This document shows positions 33,936 through 42,903 of a DNA stretch of 64,000 nucleotides, in pieces. The stretch comes from Ceratobasidium sp. AG-K (Eukaryota; Basidiomycota; Agaricomycetes; Cantharellales; Ceratobasidiaceae). Location of the stretch: assembly GCA_037039685.1 (NCBI GenBank), contig JAWNGF010000006.1, positions 930,001 to 994,000 of the forward strand. The letters are read 5' to 3'. Every line of letters starts with the position of its first letter. Position 1 is the stretch's first letter. The notes below the pieces were generated by a model. The model ran no database searches, had not been told where the DNA came from, and saw only the letters and a list, made by a program, of their open reading frames with translations. The translations under genes and the position numbers were made by a program.

Positions 33936-35042
33936 TCACGATCCACGCAGATGGAGCGGCAGGGACAGACGGTATTGGAGCAGCGGCGGTCCTGTTCGAG
34001 AACGGCATACGCAGAATGGAGGCTGGCTTCAGGCTGGCGGATGGGGGCGAGCGTACGGCTTTGGAGGCGGAGGTCGTAGCCCTGCTCCTCGCGTTCCACC
34101 TGGTGGAGAGCGACCCTCCGGTAGAGGAGGTGGTAGTGTACTCGGACTCGCAAGTGGCAATCAGGGCGATACTGGGCGAGAGCACGGCCGTCCCAGGCCT
34201 CCTGCTTAAAGTCACACGAAAGACGCTCCAGAGAGCCAGACGATCGCTTAAAGGGCACAGCCTCCGACTAGCTTGGTGCCCGGCACACGCAGGGATTTTC
34301 GGAAACGATGAGGCCGACCGAGAAGCGAAGGCTGCAACGCGTGGCAAGACATACCCCCCTAGCCGAATACACCCTTTCCTCTCGACCTACACCCCCCTCA
34401 AGGACCCGCAGAAACTCCGCGAAGATTTCGTCATGGCGAACCGCAAAATGGCTGGCAGACTATGGGCCAACTCGAAGGCGGCAGCCAAGCTGAGAAGGAG
34501 ACTACACATGGTGGATCCTAGGTCCCACTTTGGAATGGTCGACGGCCTTAATCGCTCGAGAGCCACGCTCCTTTTCCGCCTGATCTCAGGACACGTCGCC
34601 CTCGGGTTCCACCTGCATCGTATCAACACCGTAGACACCGACATGTGCTCTTTGTGCAACACAGAGCCCGAAACGGTCACACATTTCATCACACGTTGTC
34701 CAGCTTTAGGGGCGGAACGACACGAGCATCTGGGCTCAAAGGGGCGGGAGTATTTGTCACTCGGCTATCTCCTCTCGTCGCCGGAGGGCACCCGGATTCT
34801 TCTCGGTTTTATCAAGGCCACGGGCCGTTTCGCATCCTCGCTTAGATAGTTAACATATTTTGTCCTCAGTATCTAGTGTGTCTTCAGTTCCTTCTCTCCT
34901 TCCCTCATGCTTAGTCTCCCTCTTGTTTTGCTCTGTCCTCCTTTTCCCTTCTCGCTCTGCCCGTAGATCCTTACAGAAGTTTGTACATAAGGCAATGCCT
35001 CGACACAACTTAATTATATACACGATTCAAAAAAAAAAAAAA
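33936..35042 (+). mobile_element. 5'-truncated LINE retrotransposon with poly(A)
   Basis: The fragment starts inside the last domain of a non-LTR polyprotein and runs to a terminal A-run near 35028-35044. It is bounded by 12-bp direct repeats. These are the marks of target-primed reverse transcription with 5' truncation. About 190 bases of T/C-rich 3' UTR follow the stop codon. Confidence 0.87.
33937..34849 (+). pseudogene. LINE polyprotein C-terminus: RNase H and CCHC knuckle
   Basis: The open frame has no start of its own and begins TIHADGAAGTDGIGAAAV, the first RNase H strand with its Asp. The other active-site blocks follow: ALEAEVVALLLA (Glu), VVVYSDSQVAIRAI (Asp) and HAGIFGNDEADREAK (Asp). 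After the RNase H come FRLISGHVALGFHLHRI and CSLCNTEPETVTHFITRC, a CCHC zinc-knuckle typical of Tad1/I-clade LINE ends. The frame stays open to TAG at 34847-34849, so the fragment is young or lightly mutated. The endonuclease and reverse transcriptase are missing through truncation. Confidence 0.85.
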
Positions 35043-35054
35043 AAGTTGGACTGA
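35043..35054 (+). repeat. LINE target-site duplication, right
   Basis: This is the second copy of AAGTTGGACTGA, immediately after the poly(A) run. Confidence 0.85.
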
Positions 35055-35240
35055 ATTTCCAAGGATGAGCCCCTCCGGTGGCTTCGAGACCCGGGTTGAC
35101 TGAAAGTAAGTCAAATAGTTTTATTATGGGACAATTACCCTTTACATAAATAAATCCCGGAACTTTGATCATGATCGGTGAGCCAAATATTATAGTACTG
35201 ATCCTGTTCATGCCCGAGACCTTCTTCCAAACGATCATTT

Positions 35241-37387
35241 TCATTCAGTTTCGTCTATCAACGCTGCTGACGCAGGCGACCGAACTTGAATGGCGCATAC
35301 AAAAGGTTCTGGACGGCTGCGAGCATAGATTACTTAACGGTGCTGGTCTACATGGTTCTATTATGGTACATACCTCAGTATGCCAGTTGTATAGTCTTCC
35401 TTTGGCGTTATCTCGGAGCCATCCACCGAACGGGCCTTTTGGATTGTAAAGTTTGCCAACGTATTGCTAGGAAGTTACATGGTTACAATAGGTAAGTAAA
35501 CGGCGATCTGAATAAGGCCTACCTGATCGTAAGCCATAACGACTGTTGCGCAATATGTATCCCAGGGCATAGTCTTGACAAGAGGGGGTTTAATGTCGAC
35601 TCTCAAACAGGACAATACCAATAACTAACCTCCTCCCAAAACCAAACGCGAAATCAGCCGGATCCAGAGCTGGATCGTCTCCAAGGAACCGTTCGGGCCA
35701 AAAGGTTTCTGGCTCCGGATACCTATCCGGGTCGTGAAGCATCGACCTTGGTACCAACGTTGTTTATTAGATGCCCTAACACCTCAGATTCGAACCTACC
35801 ACAGATTCCCGATGATCATCGTGTTTCGAGGAATCATGTAATCCCCTACAACCTCGTCGTCGTTTGTATAACGAGCAACGATGTTGGTGGCTGGATGCCA
35901 GCGTATCACTTCGGAAACCACGGCGCGGGTGTAAGGCAGAGCATCTCGGTCTTGGATATTCAAGATGCGAGTCGAGACGCGTCCTCCTGTTGAAATGCAC
36001 TTGAAGTATGCGTCAATTTCCGCCTGTGCTTTGACCTGAACATTGGGACGCAATGTTATGGCTAAAAAGAACGATTGAAGTAATGATGCGGTCGTATCTC
36101 CGGCCGCACCATATATGTTCGAGGCAACAATCTGCCAGAAACATTATTTCCGATGCTAGTTGACTAGTTCTGGCTCGTACTTTGATAAGATATTTGTCCT
36201 CGTTGCTGACTTGACTCCCGTCCTCACGATCCAAAAGCTTCGAGGTAAAAGAAGGTTCAGCGGTGCCTTTTGCCTACAAACATTCAATAGTGTCTAACAG
36301 CCATAAGGCGTGGGAGCCTACTATATCCTGTATAACAAAGTCAAACGGCGCCTGCCGGTAGCCAACAGTCATGTTTGCCCACTCCTCGGTCTTTCGTTTG
36401 AAAGTAGCGCCCGGGAACCACGAGGGAATGTAACGTACTAAACGGGCATGAGCGCATATACGCAGTATTTTTCGTGTATGACATACAAATCGGCATGCTT
36501 TCGATCAGCCAGCGACCGGGAATTGTAGCTAAATCACCCAGGTTAGGTTTGATGCACTGGCTGACCGCTGTACTTATTACCTTCGCTAGCCGCAGCCATG
36601 AATTCCTCGGCCGACTGAATGAACTTGTCATTTGAGTCGTGTGGAGCGTAGCCATAAGTGATTCGGATTGCAACACTCGCAGCTAACCTACTCGAAGATT
36701 ACAATCCGCCAGAGAAACTCAAGGAATGCCTACTTACAACTGGGTGTGTTTCAAGAAATCTGCGGGCTCCTTTGCTAGACGGTTCATAAACTTTTTGACT
36801 TCAGCAATTTGGAGAGATTGAAAGTCTAGTGTGGCGCGAGGGTTGAACGTTTGATGGAAGAGTTTACGGTAAGTTCGAAGCCTTGGTCCGTAGGGTGTAA
36901 ACAAAATACTGTCGCTCCAGCCGGCACTTATGCAATATTTTAATCGTCATACAAATCCAGTGGGCGCAAAGACTCACAGCTTTGCCATCATTACCGGCGG
37001 GCGACTCGAAAAATTAGCGGCTCGTTTCTCCAAGAGTTCAGTAATAAGCGTAGGATCGCTCAAGGCAACCAGGGGTCGCCTGAGAAGCCAACACGTGATT
37101 ATACCACCTTTGAACTAGTCAAACGCGGCAGATCAAACACACAAGCCTCATACCATACGACCGAGAATACTCGTCAAGTTTCAACCACAGGTACTTTGAG
37201 TTTCTTATCTATCCGATATTTAGTTAGCTCTGGATGTGGGAAGGGTTGGACTTACCTCGAGGGCATTCCCCAGAAGAAACTTTGTTGGGGGACCAGGAGG
37301 CATTGGCAAGGCAGCACGATAAGTCAACTTGAGTAGCAACCCAAGAGTTGTGACCACGATCGCAATAGCCGGGGCGAGGGTAATCAT
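35241..37387 (-). CDS. Cytochrome P450 monooxygenase, copy 2
   Basis: This paralog of the P450 at 31463-33580 is in the same orientation. Exon 1 gives a membrane anchor (MITLAPAIAIVVTTLGLLL) and hinge (PMPPGPPTKFLLGNALE), followed by a normal GTAAGT donor. Exon 2 reads NSKYLWLKLDEYSRSYG. Later exons carry an I-helix (IYGAAGDTTASLLQSFFLAI) and ExxR (EVIRWHPATNIVARYT). The heme-loop second half is SRLCPGIHIAQQSLWL with the Cys ligand. The last two exons read FTIQKARSVDGSEITPKEDY and FVCAIQVRSPASAALIDETE, with TGA at 35241-35243. Exon boundaries match copy 1. Tandem paralogs of this type are common in fungal xenobiotic or secondary metabolism, but the substrate cannot be predicted. Confidence 0.83.
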
Positions 37388-38315
37388 CGTGGGGCGCGTT
37401 CAAGGGAAGACTCGACTGGGTGGGGATTTTATCTATTCGCCTGACAAAACGTGCCCGACTAAAACATACGTGCCTGAATAAGAAAATCGAGATTATCAGG
37501 GTGCTAGTACGAGTTTGGAAGTACACGAAGTGATTGGGGTGTGTACTCCGGTCACGGCTCAAATATGTTGAGATCGGGCGCTTAAAGAATGACCGAGGTG
37601 GGCTGTGAGTGTAATTGGGTCAATTGGTTGGGGAGTACTGAAAGGACTTGATGGGCGCTCGAAACACCTCGGCGAGGGTATGTAGGGCCAAGAATTGAGG
37701 CTCGCCTCTCGAGTCCAGACCTTGCCGCCAAGTGCTAAGAGACCCCTCCGTCTAGCCAGGTAAATCAGACTCTCGTACCTCCGTCGGGCAATGGCCATCA
37801 TTAAGGGACCGAGGACCCGCCTGGATCACGTGCAAGCGTCCTGCTGCGGCTGAGCAAACGCATACACACAACTAGATTCCACAGGCTGACCCTCGATCAA
37901 GCAATGACGGGGGATGATCTCGAGAGTATTGATACGGAGGGAATGGAATTGAGATTGTATGCTTGTCTTCGTGAGGATGAGAACTCGAGTTAGTTGAGGA
38001 CTAGGGGCTGGTTGAGGATGAGTTCTGCCTCTTTTGTTTTGCGAATGAGATATAAAATTATTACTTGAACATAACTAGGATGCAGTGTTGCAATAGAGCC
38101 GAGAGGCACCAGCCAAATATACTGGATCGTTTGTTCATCAGCTAATACTACGTTGGCACTGCGAGCAATCCCGTGCAACGAATTGCAACTGGTCGGAAAC
38201 CACGTGCTAAAATTTAAGAAAATTTCAGGAACGCTCTGAGGCTGTTTAGGCCCTCCATAAAAGAGACTGTATGCTTCGTCGGTCAAATATATCGTCAAAA
38301 GGACTGTAAAAAGAG
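37388..38315. other. Intergenic, nothing firmly supported
   Basis: The first few hundred bases are likely the P450 copy 2 promoter. A minus-strand ATG frame (37559-37801, 80 codons, Arg-rich start) is open but has no recognisable motif. Confidence 0.35.
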
Positions 38316-38414
38316 TACGCCGTATGGGAATCGAACCCATGCCGCTTGCTGTCAGAACTTAGAAGGAATCTGCTCAATGGAAGGCAAGCATGATAACCAT
38401 TTCACCAACGGCGT
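38316..38414 (-). tRNA. tRNA-Gly(TCC) with a 27-nt intron
   Basis: On the minus strand the acceptor arms ACGCCGT and ACGGCGT pair fully. The D stem is GTGA/TCAT, the anticodon stem CTTGC/GCAAG, and the T arm ATGGG-TTCGATT-CCCAT. The anticodon loop CTTCCA(A) gives anticodon TCC. A 27-nt intron sits at the canonical place after base 37 (38351-38377). The A box and B box (GGTTCGATTCC) are intact. A TTTTT Pol III terminator follows within six bases. The spliced length is 72 nt with discriminator A. Confidence 0.9.
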
Positions 38415-39451
38415 GCAATGCTTGGACACATATCTATTTTACAGCCAATGCCAGTATATTTTACCCCAAATCCATGCACTCGAACGAGTCTGACTGCCAT
38501 TATTAAGGGCTCAAGCCCCAGCACATATTTAGACGAAAGTCATCAGACAGGAGAAATGTCAATCACTCGGTCACTCGGATGCCGGGTGGCGACCTAAGGA
38601 ATAATGTCGATTGGTTAGCAAGGAGAGCTTGTAGTTGTCAAGACGTGTACTCGAATTCAATAACTGCCCCTGGCTGAATTTTAGGTCCCAAGCATGCCTA
38701 AATTATGAAAATCTGTGCGATCTGGCTGTAAATAACATAGATTTAAGCTAGGACGCGTGTGTGGTATTGTGTCCTATGAGCGTGGAGCCATCGGAAGAGA
38801 AGTTGGCCTGTATATGCGGGACGGTGTTATTGGAACAGAGTATGAACAACATACACCAGGAAATGGCAGGTGCCTCATTTACGTAGGGGATCCCGTCTCA
38901 CATTCTGACATATTTGGATTCCAGTAGCATCTGATTGTTACATATCTAAAAATACACGAAAAGACTGCAAGAAAATGACCGTGAATCTAAGGGAGCAAAT
39001 ACGAATACAAAGCGGAGAAAATAGCAGCATGGACGGCGTATGCCCCTACCTCCTTTTTGGGCGGATGCCAAACGATTTCAGAACCCTTTTTGAAAGCCGC
39101 TCCTCGGCGACATCAATACTATCGTGGGCTCTTCGTAATGAGAAGCGCTCCGTGTCTACAAACATGGAGATGTGATAAAAGGATTGGCCAGACAGTCCCG
39201 CCTCACCCACTTGCATCTGGTGTAGCACTGAGGGCTGGGTGCGCCCCGATTCATAACAATATGCTAATAGATACAAAGTTAAGTACGATCGAATCTACAG
39301 AAACAAAGGACATACCCGCTAGGATTGCGTGGTAGCTCCTGCCGCACATCTTGCGGGGTTGTGCATCCGCCACTGAATCCTCCTCGTCTTCGGAACACAT
39401 CAGCCGCTTTCCCAAGACGTAGTTATTGCTGGAACTACGCTTGGGGACTTC
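38415..39451. other. Intergenic, no gene recognised
   Basis: About 1 kb between the tRNA and the Copia LTR. Short frames at 39046-39335 on both strands lack motifs. Confidence 0.4.
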
Positions 39452-39676
39452 TGTTGAAATCTATTATTTACATGTATATACACATAGAACATTCCTGTAC
39501 AATCGAGACCAGTGTACGCGTACATTGCTTACGCTTGTTTTGTTTTTCACCTGTGTATATAAAGAGCTGGTACAATGTAGTTGTCCAACAGCCAATATAT
39601 TCATTTGTCTCATTACTCGGGCTGCGCTAAGGATTGTAGATACATTCAGTTGTATATCTACATTCTCATTTCTACA
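39452..39676 (+). repeat. 5' LTR of the Copia element
   Basis: The 225-bp segment starts TGTTGAAATC and ends TTTCTACA, with TATATAAA at 39556-39563 as a promoter. A primer-binding-like stretch (GGTTATGAGCCC) follows at 39677, and the gag frame begins 75 bases later. No 3' LTR is in the window, so the ends rest on the TG..CA pattern and position. Confidence 0.6.
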
Positions 39677-39751
39677 GGTTATGAGCCCTGCAGAAGGCTA
39701 CTAACCTAGATCATCGATTATTGGCCGCTTAGCATCGATACAGCCGAAACC

Positions 39752-41500
39752 ATGGCAGAAGCGACGACTTCTAGCTTGGATAGCACAAGCCTACACCGCA
39801 TTGCCCCTCTGCGTGGCACTGAGAACTATAACGTTTGGAGAATCCAAATGGAAGATATACTGACCGATTTAGATCTATATCAATACGTGAATCGAAGCAA
39901 AGAATGCCCACCTGACCGACTACAAGTCACGGTGACACCACCCAAGGATGATGCAGGAAATCAGCCATCTGAAATCGTTGAAATGCACGATAATGGTACA
40001 TTTACCGAATGGGTCAAACTGGACCACAAGGCGCTATCGCACATCCGTTTACGGGTCGATGGCCATGTGCTCACGCATATACAAGGCTGCACATGATCAG
40101 CTGATGTGTGGGAGCTCTTATCATCAACATTCCAAGTCCAAGGGACAATCAGGCTCATTGGACTACGCCGCCGCTTCTTCAGTCAGCGGATGAACGAGAA
40201 TGACAATATTGAGGAACATGTCCGCAAGATGTGCAACTGGTTCCAGCAGATCAATGATATTGATCCCGGCTCCTGTACCAAGATCGATTTCATTACAACA
40301 CTTGTAGCCAGCCTTCCCGAGTCATGGGACACATTCACGCAATCAATAAGCTTCCAATTCAATCGTACGAATGCAAACATACAAGCAAATCAGATTAGCG
40401 ATTTACGAGCAAGAATTATGGCCAAAGCTCACAGAAGAAATACTAAAAACGACGCACACACAGCCTTTGATGGCAATAACAAGCCTGGGAACAACAAGTT
40501 CAAGTCAAATACATTCCCACCATGTCCGAATACACGATCGATCGATAAATTGAACACCAAATGCAATAACTGTGGCCGCACAGGTCACTGGGCTGCTGAA
40601 TGTCGGCAACCGGGAGGTGGAGCACATAAGAATAACGCAAAAAATCAGCAGCACAAAGGACAACAGCAAAACAAACAATACAACAGACCTCCTCGGAACA
40701 AACAACACCCTAACCGCGCGCATATAGCCACCGATTCCACCCCGGAGGACAAGAACTATGCATTTACAGCCGCACTTGATGAAACAGCGATGATTAGCCG
40801 ATCATCAGAGGCCTGGATTGCTGATAGTGGCACTACCACTAACATAGCACGAGATCGGGACGCATTTACCGAATATAGACCTTCCACAGGCACTGTGACT
40901 GGCGTGACTGGAAGAGAACCAATTTTAGGTCAGGGAACAAAAAACTTACGAAGCGTCCTCAATAAACAAGGAACCGAGTACACCAACATTACGTTACAAA
41001 ATGTTGCTCATGTGCCCACATGTCCAACAAACCTAATTAGCCTTTCACTCGTCACTGATGAAGGCTATCACATTAACATGGATGGACAAACACTCACAAT
41101 AGCAAACAAGGATGGAAAGAGAATAGCGACTGGACAGAAGTCCTTGGAGCGATCCAACGGAAGCCTATGGCATATGAACTGCCAAACACAGCGCATACAA
41201 CCTGAAAAATCGAACAAAAGCAACGAAATCGTCCTACACAAACAGACGGGACGAACCTGGTTCGATTGGCACAAGATACTGGGCCATATCGGAGCGCAAA
41301 CTTTGCAGAGGCTAAAGCGAATGAAAGCAGTAGAAGGAATGGAAGTAGCAGACAGTCCGGAGGGACTAGACTTCAAATGCAAAACATGCATTCAAGCCAA
41401 GGCGCAGACAAGGCCGTTCCCAAAGGAATTGAAGTTGGAAATCAAGGAAATAGGCAAATTAGTAGTTACCAACGTCTGGGGACCATCCAAAGTTGCCTCC
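39752..41500 (+). pseudogene. Copia gag-protease-integrase start (5' part), broken
   Basis: The frame starts MAEATTSSLDS, and a UBN2-type gag domain follows (ENYNVWRIQMEDIL..). The zinc knuckle is CNNCGRTGHWAAEC. The aspartic protease active site is WIADSGTTTNIA. The GAG-pre-integrase zinc module is WHKILGHIGAQTLQRL..CKTCIQAKA. An in-frame TGA at 40094-40096 breaks gag; the context suits CGA to TGA. The frame then meets the insertion at 41501 just after GPSKVAS and resumes at 63352 on the far side of the nested stack. The element is long dead. Confidence 0.88.
41496..41500 (+). repeat. TSD CCTCC, left (insertion X)
   Basis: CCTCC precedes the TGTTG start of insertion X and recurs at 63347-63351. 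Removing one copy restores the Copia integrase frame. Confidence 0.8.
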
Positions 41501-41641
41501 TGTTGCAATTAGTGCGTTGTGCCAAGCTAAAGAGAATGTATCTCAGCTTGTGCTACATGGAAGTAGAGAACTATGTATATACCTAAAGAGAATGTATCTA
41601 CAGGTATATTGTGAGCAACATAGATAGAAATGAAACAACAA

Positions 41642-42097
41642 TGTCGTAAGCTTCTTCTTGGTGGCTAAGAGACAAGCCGCGGTGGAGAGTGGACGGCACT
41701 AAGACCTAAGTGACCTCTTGAACCGCAACACACTTAAGTGTCTGTAGGCTCTGGAGGGTAGGGGTGGTTCTAAGTGTCACTCAAAGGGATGTTTTGACGA
41801 GACAAAACAAGCTGGGGTTTCCAGGCTTGTTGGTCCTCTATATATATTCTCAAAGAGGCCGAGTCATACAAGGCGCAGCCACATGAGTCAACGCAGTCAA
41901 CCAGTCAGGAGTGTCCGTGTGAGTCATGCTGTATGAACAGACATGACTCGTACAAAGCACAGCCGCGTTACACAATGTAACAGAATAACCACAAGAAGGT
42001 GGCAACGCGGCAAACAGAAACGGAACACAAACACACAAGAAGAGAACAGGCGGGCGAGACAACAGGCGAGTCCGATGGAGTGAGCTAGCTCACGACA
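41642..42097 (-). repeat. Gypsy A 3' LTR
   Basis: 456 bp, identical by eye to the right LTR. On the minus strand it is preceded by a G-rich polypurine tract (GGGGGGAGTAA). Confidence 0.92.
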
Positions 42098-42138
42098 TTA
42101 CTCCCCCCTAAGAGTCCGTTTGGGGGACCTAAACGGAC

Positions 42139-42903
42139 TTACTGTACCGCACAGTCCTTTTCCTTCTTCAGCATATACTCCTCCAACCCCTCCTCCTCCT
42201 CCAAGGTCAGGTCGATGGGATTGAAAGTAGTATTTCCCGGTTCGTCCGAGAATTTTTCCCATTCTTCCCAGGTCTCCTCCTTCGTCCAGTCTGCCTTGGC
42301 CCAATCCAAAACCCTCTTCTGGGTCTCCACAAACTCCCCATCCCACTGTCGCACGTCGGGCTCTGTCTCCTTCCATGCCGATACGTCGGTCTCCTCCTTC
42401 TTCCACCAGTAAGGTTCCCACTCGATCTTCTCCTTCTGGTATCTGCCCCTCTCCATCCTCCAGTCGCTCAGGTCCCTTTCATAGTTGGCGTCCCAGGCGT
42501 CGTTCCATCTAGGCCGGAGCGTTGGCTGCCTTCCGTCGTATCCTGGTACCCACTCGCTTGAGTAAGCCCCTTCCTGTCCCCATTCAACCACCCCAAGCAT
42601 GTGGGTGGAGAGGAGAACAACCTCCAAGACCTGGAATGCGGCGCACCCCCGGCAGACGAATATGTCCTTTCGTAGGAGCTGCATGCGTGTTGGCCATTTT
42701 TTTCCGACCCACTGGAATTCCCCCAGGTCTGAGTGGAGGATGTCGTCCGAGGCCCTAAAGTGCATTCTTCCTGAGCCTTGTTGTGACCTCTTGAAGACGT
42801 AGAGGGCGGCCCCGGAGTCAAGGATCCTTGCCATGGCAAAGGCAGGTCCTTCCAGGACGCGGGTGAGGTTGTTGGTGATGGTGGAGCGGGAGACGGCAGG
42901 CAT
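42139..42903 (-). CDS. Gypsy A ORF3, accessory protein with SUMO-interacting-like motif
   Basis: 254 aa from an ATG at 42903 (MPAVSRSTITNN) to the TGA before the polypurine tract. The N-terminal half has LTRVLEGPAFAMARILDSGAALYVFKR, a CxxC (FVCRGC) and VEWGQEGAYSSEWVPGYDGRQP. The C-terminal half is acidic and tryptophan-rich, with Trp spaced about every 8-12 residues (DAWDANYERDLSDWRME..). It ends NPIDLTLEEEEGLEEYM; IDLT followed by acidic residues is the classic SUMO-interacting motif pattern. I recognise no domain family. Its first 436 bases overlap the pol tail in another frame. It is about 90% identical to ORF3 of element B. A tether to SUMOylated chromatin is one possible role, by inference only. 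Confidence 0.7.
   Translation of the reverse strand: MPAVSRSTITNNLTRVLEGPAFAMARILDSGAALYVFKRSQQGSGRMHFRASDDILHSDLGEFQWVGKKWPTRMQLLRKDIFVCRGCAAFQVLEVVLLSTHMLGVVEWGQEGAYSSEWVPGYDGRQPTLRPRWNDAWDANYERDLSDWRMERGRYQKEKIEWEPYWWKKEETDVSAWKETEPDVRQWDGEFVETQKRVLDWAKADWTKEETWEEWEKFSDEPGNTTFNPIDLTLEEEEGLEEYMLKKEKDCAVQ

Noticed and set aside
42215..42412. Plus-strand frames across ORF3 and pol of the gypsy elements
   Set aside because: All element genes read on the minus strand with clear domains; the plus-strand frames are shadows.
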